Part shown: positions 35,060 to 46,050 of the stretch, in pieces
Layout of the letters: each line of letters starts with the position of its first letter
How positions within the stretch are numbered: the stretch's first letter is position 1
Assembly: GCA_022316685.1 (NCBI GenBank)
Contig: JAKJHU010000067.1
Location: 2,387,001-2,451,000 of the forward strand
Reading direction: 5' to 3'
Origin: Progne subis subis
Lineage: Eukaryota > Chordata > Aves > Passeriformes > Hirundinidae
Length of the DNA: 64,000 nt
The notes under the pieces: model-generated
Told to the model about the DNA's origin: nothing
Seen by the model: the letters and a program-made list of their open reading frames with translations, nothing else
The model's database searches: none
Made by a program: the position numbers and the translations under genes

Positions 35060-35578
35060 AGACCAAGTCAGAAATAAAATTTAACAGAAAATTGAATTAA
35101 ATACAGTAGTACAAAAAACACTGTCAGGGTCAGAATACAACCTGATGTGTTGTTAGTCAGTGTGTTGGTAGCAATCCAATTAAATGGTGGATGCGGTCCT
35201 CTTTGAAGTGATAGATGTGGTTCTGTTGAGGCAGTGGCTCTGTAGAAGGGTGTGGTCTTCCTCTGAAGGTCCAATGGTGGTTATGGAGTTCCTGCCGTCT
35301 AGGAAGTCAGTGGATAAGGCTGACTGTGGTGTTCCAAATCTCAGATCATATCCAAGTAGGAATGCTTTGTTCTTCCCCCTGGGTGAGGCATCTCAGAATG
35401 GGATGATGCAATTTTATCAGCCATTTAGTGAGACTCAGTGGCCCATTAACAGGAGATATGCTGTGGAGTTATCAGGGATGAGTCATGAAGGAGATAAGGA
35501 ACACTGTCCCACCTGGTTTTAACAGCTTATGAAGATGGTGATACATACTTCCTACACCTTACACTGTAACCTAAGACA
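35060..35578 (-). mobile_element. Decayed ERV LTR, minus strand (related to 31.5-kb LTR)
   Basis: The order of conserved blocks matches the reverse complement of the 31,457-32,184 LTR: CTGTCAGGGTCAGAATACAA, GATGTGGTTCTGTTGAGG, CTCTGTAGAAGGGTG, CATCTCAGAATGGGATGATG, GTGGCCCATTAACAG, and CCCACCTGGTTTTAACAG, with terminal CTAAGACA at 35,571-35,578. The left (element 3') end has diverged or is truncated and I could not place it exactly. No target-site duplication was confirmed. The 112-codon plus-strand frame here is an LTR artefact. Confidence 0.75.
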
Positions 35579-36364
35579 AAGGCTTTGATACTCAATGCAA
35601 AACTCATTTTATTCTTCTGTCTAGGGTATTTTTAGAATTGTAGATTTTTAATTTGGACGTCCCATGGTTGATATGAGTACTGTGAACCTCTTCATGCATA
35701 AATTGATGTGGTCTATCCATATTTAACTAAGTTAGCTGAATTACATTTATAACTTGGTTTAGTGCTGGGCAGCTCAGTTTTGTCAGGATTTATATATACA
35801 TGCCTAGGAGCAGAAATAAGAAATAACATACTTACTAATATGCAGGTATTTAAACTCATAATACTATTTATATTAGCAGTTATTAGGATGTCCAGGGACC
35901 CTAGTAGGGATTATGTATGAGAAACATTTCTTAAATGTGTATGCTTTAAAGTTCAAAGTCTTTTGTAGGTAAGATTGTCTCTGTTCTTCAGTCAGGTCTT
36001 TACTACAAGTTTCATTTGTCACAGTGCTAACTTGGAGATAATAAGATCCATACAGTGACTTGCATCTACTGTTACAACTTACATAGCTGGTATTTACAAT
36101 AGATAATAGCTTGAAACATCAGTATATTTGTCCTTACAATCTTTTGATAAAGTACCAGCCAGTACTATTTCTTTTATTTATAGAAAATGAAGTCAGTAAC
36201 GATGCTTCTCATTTGAGAAGTGAGAGAATGCAGTAGTGTTTCCCAAAATGCTAGGGCTTGATTTGTCCAGGTCAAATGCAAACTGAGGCCATCCAGCTCT
36301 TGCCCTTTTCATCCTTAAAGTCTTTTTTGCCTCCAGAAAACATGGGATTTTCAGGCAATAGAAC

Positions 36365-36444
36365 ATTCTACATGGATCTGGGGTATGCCTGGGCTCAGAA
36401 GGACCTTCTACATGGATCTGGAATATGGCTGGGCTCAGAAGCAC
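36365..36444 (+). repeat. Two tandem copies of a 40-bp unit
   Basis: TTCTACATGGATCTGG and CTGGGCTCAGAAG recur with exact 40-bp spacing, with a few differences between copies (GGGTATGCC versus AATATGGC). A simple local duplication. Confidence 0.92.
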
Positions 36445-37255
36445 TGCTAATATAATAACTGCCACTGAGACTAACGTTCAACCAGTTTTTGTGGTAGAAA
36501 TAAGGAATTACAACAGTTTCTTTTAAAGCTGGCTAATTCCATTGATTGATTTTTCTCTATCACTTTTTAAGAGATGTGATTGTTGCATGAAATTAAATTT
36601 TTCCTAGTAAAGAATGTATGTTCTCACATGAATCATGAGCAGGATATTTGTCAGAAATTCTTATAATGCTCTAACTGAAATCAGGAAAAAACAAAGTCAT
36701 ACAAAACCCTAATTTTGGTAAAATGCAATTTTCTTTTATCCTTATAATGGAACTACTTCGAGAAAAACTTGTGGATCATGATGAATCACTGTCTATTTAT
36801 TTTAAAAAGTTTCCTAGATGAAGCAGTACAAGCAAGTTTTGCAATGACGTTACATGATGTACTTTTCTTTTTCAGGGTTTCATATGAAGAATTTTCTAGT
36901 CTTAAACTGGGTCTATGTATTTATTAAAATTGTGGACATATGCAATATCTGAAATATTACAATAGATTTTACTTCACAAAACTCTGCTAAATGGAACCCC
37001 TGAAAGCCGAGGAAACTCACACATTAAGAGTTCTGCAGATACAGAAATTGTGTAAGTTATGAAAAATTATTTTCTATTAAGAAAATAGATCCAGCAAAAA
37101 TTCAATAGAAACACAGTAAACAAATCACTGAATGATAACCCCTTTGTCTCTAACTGAGCAGTAATATGCTCTATGCTTCACAATCCTGATGATATTATGA
37201 AACATCATAATGATTGTTTGTTTCGTTAGTCTCACCCAGCACCAACTATATCCTC

Positions 37256-37279
37256 TTTACTCCATATATATGGAGTAAA
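37256..37279. repeat. 24-bp perfect palindrome
   Basis: The left half TTTACTCCATAT is followed directly by its exact reverse complement. Neighbouring AGTAAATAACTCC partly repeats one arm. Confidence 0.95.
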
Positions 37280-39571
37280 TAACCCAGTAAATAACTCCAA
37301 AAATAACCATGTTAAACTTTTTTCTTAGCTCAAAGTTTTCTTATTTTCTTTAGTCAGAAATTGTTTCCACATGCTTGATGTGGTAAAATAGCCTGTTCAC
37401 ACTCTCCTGTAACAAAATTTGGATGAACTGCTGAAACATTTGGTATAATATCGGTAGTAAGATTTATTTGGTGTGAACCAGATTAGATATTTCACTGCCA
37501 TATAAGCAAAACAGATAAACAAACAAAGAAAAATAATCAATTGCTGCCACTCTTCACAAAGCACTGTACCTCTCTTTAACCTGAATTTTCTCAATTTGTC
37601 CATCCCAGATTTTAATTATTAGATTGACTTAAAACTTTGTCTTTCAGATTTAGGAGTCCTTTATCAGAGCTGGTTCTGTGTTTACTGTGTTTACTGTGTT
37701 ACTGACTGTGATGAATACATCTTGTTCTTTAATGAAGGAAATGAGCTGAAGTCCAAGTTGTTCATACTACAGATAAGCAGATTTAGTAACCTTTTTTATT
37801 TCTAGTTACTCAGATATTTTTGGTAGCTTAGCCCAACACCATCCAATTTATAATACAGTCATTTCATAAGCTGACACAGATTGTATTTGATTTAGTGCTT
37901 ATCTTTCATTTTGAATAGCAGTGAGCAAATCTATATCACTGATGAAAAAGAAAGCCTTCAGGTCAAACATATTTTTGCTGCATATAGTAGCTACACCCAG
38001 AATTCAAATTGTACCCTGTCGCTTCAGAAAGACTAGATGGAGATTTCCGTATTTGTAGGATTGATGGAAAGAAATACGCCATTGTTTCTATGAATGATTG
38101 AGATTGTTTAACTTCTCATTTGTAACTTCTCTAATTGCATGTATTTTCTCATGGAATGTACAGTGGAAAAGAGGGTTTTAAGATCTCAGAAAGAAATCTA
38201 AGACATGACCTCTCACTAGATATAAGATGTGTGTTCTAGATTAAGCACAGGAGAAAATTTAGATTTTCCTCTGATTCAAATAACTCAAGGTTTCATTTTT
38301 GGTTCTTTATTTTTGTATTGAACAAGCAAAATATTGTTCTGGCTTAAATCTAATATTTGAGTTTTGTTTTGGTTTTTTTAATATAGTAAAAATAATTTTT
38401 TAAAAATAAATCAATATTTCTTTTATTCTACTTTGATTTCATTAGTAATGTGGAAGCACTGTTGGGTGATCAGCTGTACAGAAAGGGTAATTTCTGTAAT
38501 GATCAGTGAAGGGGAGTAATACTGTATTTTGAGATATGGAAAGATTTTTTCCAAAGCTCACATTTCAGTAACAAGTTGTGATTAGGGTTAGAGATTTTCC
38601 CCTCCTATTACTTCCTTCTTTTACATTAAGTATCTTTTGGTTGGGTTTTATTTTCTGCTCTAATCTAGGAATATTGCTTTTTATGCTGCATGCTGTGCAA
38701 AATTTCTCTCAGTCAAATTGTGCTTTAAAATTCAGCATTTACTTCCTCTTCTGTAAATAAAAGTACTAAATTCATAATATTGCAGACTCAGTTCCCTATT
38801 TTCTATGCTGTACCTTTTCCACTGGTTCAAGTTCAAAACATAATCAAGCCAAATGGGCATGCTGAATAAAGTGGGGAGGTACACAGCATTTCAAATATTA
38901 TCATGTATTGGTATTCCTTACCAAATCCTAGGACACGTAAGTCAGAAAGGGAAGGAGTTTATGTGTCTAGATTTGACAAATAAATAGAAACTGATTCTGC
39001 CAGGAAAAGCTTGACATGGTGGAATACCAGAAAGTCTTCAAAACCAGGTAACCTCATTTGCAAAATTTTGAGTACCTTGTATTGTAACCAGTTACTACAC
39101 AAAAGACAACATGCAACAAATAAGGACAAATAAAGACACTGGCATAATTTGGCTAAAATTACCATTTAAGATGAGGAAGGAAATCTATAGAGGACTCTGT
39201 AATGAAACCCAATTCACAGACAGTGATTTTATAAATAAGGGATACTTTCTGCTTAGGAAGAGGAAAGGCAAGGAAAAGCTGAGGCAGAGTTAGCAATATG
39301 TTTATTTCATTAATCCTTTAAGAAGTTATATAGACTGACCAATATATATTCCCATGGCAACTTCATGAAAAAAGTGAAATTAAGATTTGCCTTCTTCAAG
39401 TAGTAAACTAAAAAATTTGGGGTGTGTTTGTTTTGCAGATGCAAAATTACTTTTTATTCCTCTGTTATCACCCTGTTCATATCTTGGCAGTGAAAAACAG
39501 TGGCTCAAATGTGGTGCATCAGCAAAGAGCAGAATGTGCACATGTTGGTTAAATGGAGAGCACTTCAGCCT

Positions 39572-40002
39572 CAAGGGCCTTGAGGGAAAGCTGTATGAGG
39601 AGCATCTGAGGTAACTAAGTTTATTCAGCCTGGAGAAGAGGAAACTGAGGAGACACCATCACAGCTACAACTTCCTCACAAGAGTAAGAGGAGAGGCAGA
39701 CACTGATCTGTTCTGTGGTGACCAATGACAGTGCTCAAGGAATGGCCTGAAGCTGTGTCAGGGGAGATTTAAACCAGATATCAGGAAACAGTTTTTCACC
39801 CAGAGAGTTTCTGAGCACTGGAACAGGTTCCCCAGGGAAGTGGTCACAGCACCAAGCCTGCCAGAGTTCAAGAGGCGCTTGGACAATACTCTTAGGCATA
39901 TGGTGTGAGTCTTGGGGTGTCCTGTGAAGGGCCAGGAGTTGGACTCAATTATCTTTGTGGGTCCCTTCTCTTCAGCATATTCTATGATTTGTGGTTCTAT
40001 GG
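39572..40002 (+). mobile_element. CR1 LINE, 5'-truncated
   Basis: It reads collinearly as CR1: AAGGGCCTTGAGGGAAAGC, TATGAGGAGCATCTGAGG, TTCAGCCTGGAGAAGAGG, GTGGTGACCAATGACAG, TTCACCCAGAGAG, GAGCACTGGAACAGG, CCCAGGGAAGTGGTCACAGC, GGGCCAGGAGTTGGACTCAA, then the tail ATTCTATG...GTTCTATGG. It is better preserved than the 43.3-kb copy and resembles the 8.75-kb copy. Confidence 0.93.
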
Positions 40003-40654
40003 TATCTGTCATGGCATACCTACTTATCAAAACATATGTAAAATTGTGGCGTACTTCTGTACTCTATAAGATGGGAAAATACTTAATGTAATTCTGCTTT
40101 CCTGATATTGCTGTCAGAAGACTTTTCAAACTTTTGGGATTTTTTTTGTTGGTTGACTTGTTACTGTATCTAGGTTTTTAGCGTGTCTGTGTATGTCAGG
40201 GTGTGTGTGCATGGGGTTTTTTTCTGATGCACAAATTTACATCACTCTTTCACGGTTTAAAACCATGTGCTACATAGTAACTCAAATAAAATATTCTTGA
40301 TGTATTGATGAAGTGGAAGGTTTCTTACCAGCATAATTTTAGAAATACACATTAAGGAATATTCCCCATTACTCATAGGCATGATATCCAATTCTGAAAT
40401 TGTCTACACTCATCCAGGCTAGTGAAGCATGACAGTAATCCATCACTTGCAGAGGTACTTATTTCCTACCAGATACCAGCTATATTTTAGAGATAATTAT
40501 TTGTGTTATTGTCATTGTGACAGTGAGATTACTTTCTGTAAATATGTAAAATGTAGAACCGTAGAAAGATTTAAATCATATTTACAGAAAGTTTGTATTT
40601 TATAAAATTACCATCTCATAATGTGGAAAATAAAATGGAAAAAAAAAAACAAAA

Positions 40655-40689
<35 letters not shown>

Positions 40690-41613
40690 AAAAAAAAAAA
40701 CAAAAAAAAACAAAAAACAAACCTCAAACTCTGTCTCCTTTTCATCTTTTATATTTCTTTCTGTGTGCTCACGTATCTATGGAAGTGATGCTTAAAAATT
40801 CCATGGCTGGTATAAGACTGCCATCTACAGGCTAAAAAAAGGAAAAAAATGCTGTAAAAGGCTAGACATGAACTCATTTGAAATACAGTTTTTAAAGCAA
40901 ATCTGTCTTTTTTTTCCCCCCCTCGAGTTTTTTCCTAATCTCTCCTGAAGTCACTCAGAAAGATTTTTGTACTTGATATTTACATTGGAATAATTGTGTT
41001 TAGGGTTTTACAGCACACAAATTCAAGTCAGCAAGCCTTAAATTCACCTTTCTTCCAGGTTCATTTTATGCCTTTCTGCATACGAAAGTGCTTCTTCAAA
41101 ACAAAAGTCTTGAAAATCTATTTTTGTGCAATGGAAAAAAAATCAAGATATGGGTTACTGTTTGTCACAATGTACTAAAGACTAAATAAAGTATTTAAAA
41201 TTATAGAAATAATCAAAAATATTTATTTTAGACATATGCTTAATAAAAAAGTTCAGGTCTTTAGACATACATATCATAATTAAATGTTTATAAAATAATC
41301 ATTTATATACAATATCTGTATTTGACAATTATTTTTATACTAATGAATATTCTTTGGGTTTGTCCACCATAAATCCAAACAGTGACGGGTGTTTTCTATT
41401 TTTTGTTAAAAATCACCACCCAAAAAAATTCTTCAGCTTATATTTATTTTATTATATATGCTTTGAATCTTATTCATTCATTAAAAAAAAAAAAAAAAAA
41501 GAAATACAAAACAAAAAGAAAAGGAACTCAAACAACCCAACTGTAATAAGAGGCTGAAATATTATTTATGACTTAAAGATCTTCATGAAGGATTTTGCCT
41601 CTTATAGCAAAAC
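40003..41613. other. Unique AT-rich DNA with A-rich tracts
   Basis: No gene is recognised. An A-rich tract with C interruptions spans about 40,639-40,722, and an A run lies at about 41,482-41,500. Confidence 0.6.
40639..40722 (+). repeat. A-rich low-complexity tract
   Basis: Long A runs are broken by single C residues, similar in texture to the expansions inside the LTRs at 25.5 and 30.0 kb but here outside any recognised element. Confidence 0.95.
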
Positions 41614-42290
41614 TGTAACAGAAGCTGAAGACCACCATACCCTGAACGGGGCCCTGACTAAAGCCCTACACTGCTGTTCATGGATATAAGTTGATGGAGA
41701 TAAGATAAAGTGCCTGAGGTCTGGGTTGGGGGCTAGAAGAATTCCATTCACAGAGGGATCAAGCTTGGCACCTTCAGGGTGGAGACCACAGCTCCAGGGA
41801 AATCAGCTGCCAGGCTGGCACAGATCTTCACACCGAAGAGTGGCAGAGAGTCATGCCTTAAGTTTTAGCTTCCATATCTTCAGATTCTTTGCTGCCTAGG
41901 GGTGCAGTTCTGAGCCTCATATTAAGTGCAGTAAACTCTCTTCACAGAGTAGGTAGACAAAGCAAATCCTTTTTTTTTCCCAGAAAACCAAGGACAACTT
42001 TCAGGCCCAAAAGCATAAACAATGGTGGACTGAAGAGAGAAACAAGAAGGATGAGACTTCACAACCTGAGGCTGTGGTTGGACAACTGGGCCCCAATATG
42101 CAAATGGACCAAAATTTATAAAAGTGTAGGACCTCATGACCAGCCATCCATCTTTTTACCATTCTTAGTCCACCTTGGGTGTAGCTCTGGTCAGGCTTTT
42201 GTCTTGCCCAAGGTGTACCCTTAAAGGCCTTTCTAATAAATATCTACTTTATTGTCTAGCTCTATCCAGTCTCTGTATCAGAAGCATCAA
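41614..42290 (+). mobile_element. ERV LTR-like sequence, plus strand
   Basis: The stretch begins TGTAACAGAAGC, is GC-richer than its flanks, and has a promoter-like arrangement: octamer ATGCAAAT at 42,098-42,105, TTTATAAAAG at 42,115-42,124, and AATAAA at 42,235-42,240. That spacing (about 110 bp from TATA box to poly-A signal) fits an LTR with a short R region. AAAC precedes the start. The 3' end is unclear: either the LTR stops near 42,270-42,290, or it is one part of a 1.36-kb element ending at about 42,974, where AAAC recurs. Confidence 0.65.
42098..42124 (+). promoter_or_regulatory. Octamer motif and TATA box of LTR
   Basis: ATGCAAAT lies 10 bp upstream of TTTATAAAAG, a compact promoter-like arrangement inside an LTR-like sequence. 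Octamer (POU-factor) sites are common in retroviral U3 regions. Activity is not shown. Confidence 0.55.
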
Positions 42291-42974
42291 GAGGAGGAAG
42301 AGAGGTTTTGGGTGTGTGGTAAAAAAGCCTCTGCTCCGAGGCAGTGAATGCCCATCCTCTGCTGTGCAAAGGAGCCCAAGCTGCAGGGGTCCCTTCACCT
42401 TGGGAAAAGCTTATCCACAGCAGAGAGGGTGTCATGGCCCGTCAAAGATGCTCCACCAAAGGAGTCCCCAGACCCTGCACCAGAGCACTGCAGATGATGC
42501 AACAGATCCTCTGTTTTGCAAGAGACAGTGTCAAACTGCGTGTGAGGAACCTGGGCGTTCCCACCTGGCCAAACTGTATATTAATCCACAGAATTCTATA
42601 CTTTTTGGTGTGGCAGTGGCAGTGGGGGAGTCTCAACACCAAGAAGACCAGATGGACGGGAGAAATGAGACATCATTGGGACCCTTGGATGGGTGATATG
42701 CTTCCACCTGTTACTCTCCTCCTGTCCCTCCCCCCACCACACACACTTATTTTTTCATTTCTTTCTCTATTTCTTTTCTCTTTCTTTCTCATTGCCTCCT
42801 CTGATACTAAGTAAAATATATCAAGGTTTTTTTTTTACACCAACATCTAACCTCGTTTGGTTTTAATCAAGATTTGGGGTATATTTTGAACCTTTCTGGG
42901 TTTGAACTGTTTTATTTCCAGAGACTAGGTTTTCTTTGCTCTTCTATGTTTAAACTGGTTCATAACACCAACCA
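42291..42974 (+). mobile_element. Unresolved ERV-like block next to the LTR
   Basis: This segment is GC-richer than its flanks up to about 42,740. It then becomes a pyrimidine-rich tract (42,711-42,800), AGTAAAATATATCAAGG, a T9-10 run, and ends near CATAACACCAACCA. The order (polypyrimidine, AGTAAA-like signal, terminal ACA/CCA) is like the 3' part of a long LTR. The 173- and 156-codon overlapping plus-strand frames show no retroviral motif I recognise and lie in different frames, so neither is called coding. Confidence 0.45.
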
Positions 42975-43289
42975 AAACCACAGAATGCATAACAGGTTAT
43001 GAATAAACTCAATCATTTAATTAGACTATAGATTATATTTGCTTGCAAAACTCCTGCTGGAAGTACTGAGAGCTTTGCATAAAAAATGGTGGCAAGTCTG
43101 TGCACAGTAATCAACAACAAACTTCTAATGGGAAATTTTACTCTGTCCTAATACTAACTACATTTAAGCTGAATAATAATAAGTTAATAAACAATAGATT
43201 GTTTTGTGTTCTTATTTTTAATTATTAGAATGAAAAGTAAAATGTTGTGAGATACATATTATTTTTTATGGCTGCTGTAACACACATAT
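42975..43289. other. Unique AT-rich non-coding DNA
   Basis: No feature is recognised. Confidence 0.5.
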
Positions 43290-43640
43290 TAAGGAACATA
43301 CATGGTGTATTAGGAGAACCGAGTCTGTTCACCCTGAAGAAAAAAAAGACAAAAACAAACTCTGACTGTTCTCTTTCATTATCTGTGGTGGATTCTTAAA
43401 GAAAATGCAAATAGACTCTTGATTGTATTAAACAATGAAAGAAGAGACATTTGGCACAACTTACAGGAAACTGTTTTAGGCAGAGAAAAATGAGGGGAAG
43501 AAATCAATGAGGATTGTGAAGCACTGGAAGAAGTGCATCATAGGTGTTGCAGAGGTACTAAAATGTGACTGGACCTTTTGCAATCTGATCTAACCTCAAA
43601 GCTGACCCTGATTTGAAAGCAATGGCAGATTTCCAGAAGT
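43290..43640 (+). mobile_element. Old, highly diverged CR1 fragment
   Basis: Weak but ordered CR1 3' similarity is visible: GTGAAGCACTGGAAGAAG, then GACTGGACCTTTTGCAATCTG, then CTGACCCTGATTTGAAAGC, in the order and spacing of the CR1 3' UTR. The first part (GGAGAACCGAGTCTGTTC) resembles the upstream block. It is much more decayed than the other copies. Confidence 0.5.
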
Positions 43641-45119
43641 ATTAGAAATTCAGTAGTTTAAATTTTTCATAAACCTTGGGACTTTTGTGAAGATTTTCCC
43701 ATCAAATTTTCCCACTAAATTTATGTTGATTTCTCTGAGGTTTAGATCAGGCAGTTACAGAGCAGATGCTAATGTAGTTTGAACCTTACACCTGTGACTA
43801 TCAAGAATAAAGGAAAAGCGCAAACTCAGTGTTAAACAGAAATCCATTTCTACCTTGTGGAGTTAATTAGCAATTGATTTAAAAACTAGCTGTAAACACA
43901 TATTTGCTGTTAATTATTTTGAACAGTGTTCTTTGAGGCTCAGGTGTGAAGATAAGAGTATAAAAAAACCCTTCACAACTAAGAAAAATGCTAACACCAT
44001 TATTTTAAATTCTTCTTAACTCATACTTTGAATCTTTTAATGATAATATATTAGACATACAGGAAAACAAGTAAATAAAAGTAGGACCTAAAATTATCTA
44101 AGTTCACTAAATAGCTTTGTGAAATCAACTTACAGAGCAATTTAGTGGTAAACACTGTGGGTAAACTGACAAGTTTAATTGATTATACCAAGTCAAAAAT
44201 ACAAGAAATGTATTTGCTGCTAAGACATGATGGCATTTGAATGTGCTTGTCTTAAAATGGAATTACAACAGAAAACCACAGTTATAACAGGACTAGAGCT
44301 TCCCAAATATAGTGGGGTTTATTACATGCAAGTTACAATGTGAGTTAAAGACAACAGGGACTGAGAAGACAAAAAAAAAAAAAAAAAAGTCAATACAGAT
44401 TTCACCCTCAGAAAAGACAAAAGCCATTGTGTTAAAAGTAACAAAAATATTTGAAGACTCTTGTGTTTTGTTTAAATGCCACTCTACAGAAAAGGAGATT
44501 ACCTTGTGAATCTGTTTTACTGCACAATAAATTTATTTTAAAAATAAAATCAGTGCTTTAGCAAGGGTTGACCAAAATGTGTTGTGAGCAGGGAGGTGGG
44601 AGGCACAGGGGAAGGTAACTGTGAGCTCATTATTACTTCAGAGGCCAGAAAAAGAATCTCGCAGAATGTCCAATCTCTAAGTTTCTAGCCACCATTTTTA
44701 CCAAAGGTGTGTGAAAAATAAGAAGTCTGATCAAATAACAGCTCTGTAACCAATTTAATAACAAAATCAGAAAATTACTGGACTGAAACTATTTGGTTAG
44801 AATAGTTATTACACATAATGGAATTTTTGTGAAAGAAACCAAACAGTTATGATTCTTTATTTTCATTTCAAATGTGTAAACTTTGGTTACATAAATATTC
44901 TCAAAAAAAAAAAAAAAGTTTCAATTAAGTGGATTTTCCTGTATTACAAATTGAGCCCATTGTCACTTGTCCTCTTAGGGGGCACAACCGTGGAGCATCA
45001 AGTGCATCTTTTTGCTACCTTGTATCAGGTATTTATACAGATTATGTGCTCACTGACACTTTGTTAAGATCTTATTAAAATTAAATATTATTATTAATAT
45101 TATTAAATTCTTAGAGAGA
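43641..45119. other. Unique AT-rich DNA with short A tracts
   Basis: No gene is recognised. A runs occur at about 44,371-44,388 and 44,904-44,917, and an ATT-rich patch near 45,080-45,107. Confidence 0.55.
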
Positions 45120-46050
45120 TGCCTGGGCCTGAATTAAGGTGGAAACAATACCATATGGCAAAGTCAATTATATGTATTTTTATTTAGCAGTAGACAGTCA
45201 CTATCCATTGGATCCCTTGACAAGTCTTGATTGTTGCAATTTCAATTTCTGTTGGTCAAAGTGATGGTCAGTGTCTTGATCCATCAGGGGTGAGGGAAGA
45301 CCATGAAACATAAATATTCCACAAGTTATATATGCTTGGTTCAAGTGAAAACGTCCAGGTAGCTGGCATGGGACCAGGAGTTTCACACCAAATGATACAA
45401 TGCTGTGGATGACAGGACATTTCAGGAGTCTTTGACACTTTCTAACAATTGCAGCTGCCTATTAAGTTAGTGCAGGTGAGTTAGTTATGCCCCATCCTGG
45501 CCATCAGCAGGGATGGATATTTTGAGGTTATGATGGTATCAATGTCTTGGTACTTCCCCAAGGGGAATTATCCCAACTCAGTCACTTGAGTAAGGATAAA
45601 AAGATGGTACCCACCTCCTTGAATGATTTGCCTCTTTCCTTATCTTGTTGAAAAAGCAGGAGTCTGAGGTGTCAGGTGTGCTTGTCATCTGTTTGAGCCA
45701 TTAGCATTCCAGTCTCTCTTCCAGCATCAGCTGTGGATACATTCTTCTCACCAGACCTGGAATAACTGGACAATAGTACCATCTTTTTCTTATCTCAAGT
45801 TCCTCTCACAATCCCTATTCCTGTTAAGCATATTTGGGAAGGACTGGACTTGGTGGTTGCAGAGGAGCAGCTGCAGTGGACAAAGATACACCCAAGATAA
45901 TGTTTACATCATTGTCCACATCAGTCTCTCACAACTCTCACAGAAGGCTATTGGTCTTCTGTGCTGTAACAGTGCATAGTCCACAAAATTCATGTTCATT
46001 TTGAGCTGACAAGTATGTAGAAATGTCAGCAAATTAAATTTCATTCCTCT
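45120..46050. other. Unassigned block, possible old retroelement
   Basis: Base composition is less AT-rich and less homopolymeric than its neighbours. The texture (AGATGGTACCCACCTCC, CCCCATCCTGGCCATCAGC, GGACTTGGTGGTTGCAGAGG) resembles transposon-derived DNA. I cannot match it to CR1 and see no LTR ends. No credible open frame is present. Confidence 0.3.

Larger units (their letters stand above)
35579..39571. other. Unique AT-rich non-coding DNA
   Basis: No gene or transposon is recognised over 4 kb. It contains a 40-bp tandem duplication (36,365-36,444), a 24-bp perfect palindrome (37,256-37,279), and a small TGTTTAC-type repeat near 37,680-37,700. Confidence 0.55.

Noticed and set aside
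42175..42814. Overlapping 173- and 156-codon plus-strand frames
   Set aside because: They lie in an LTR-like block, in different frames, with no retroviral or cellular motif recognised.
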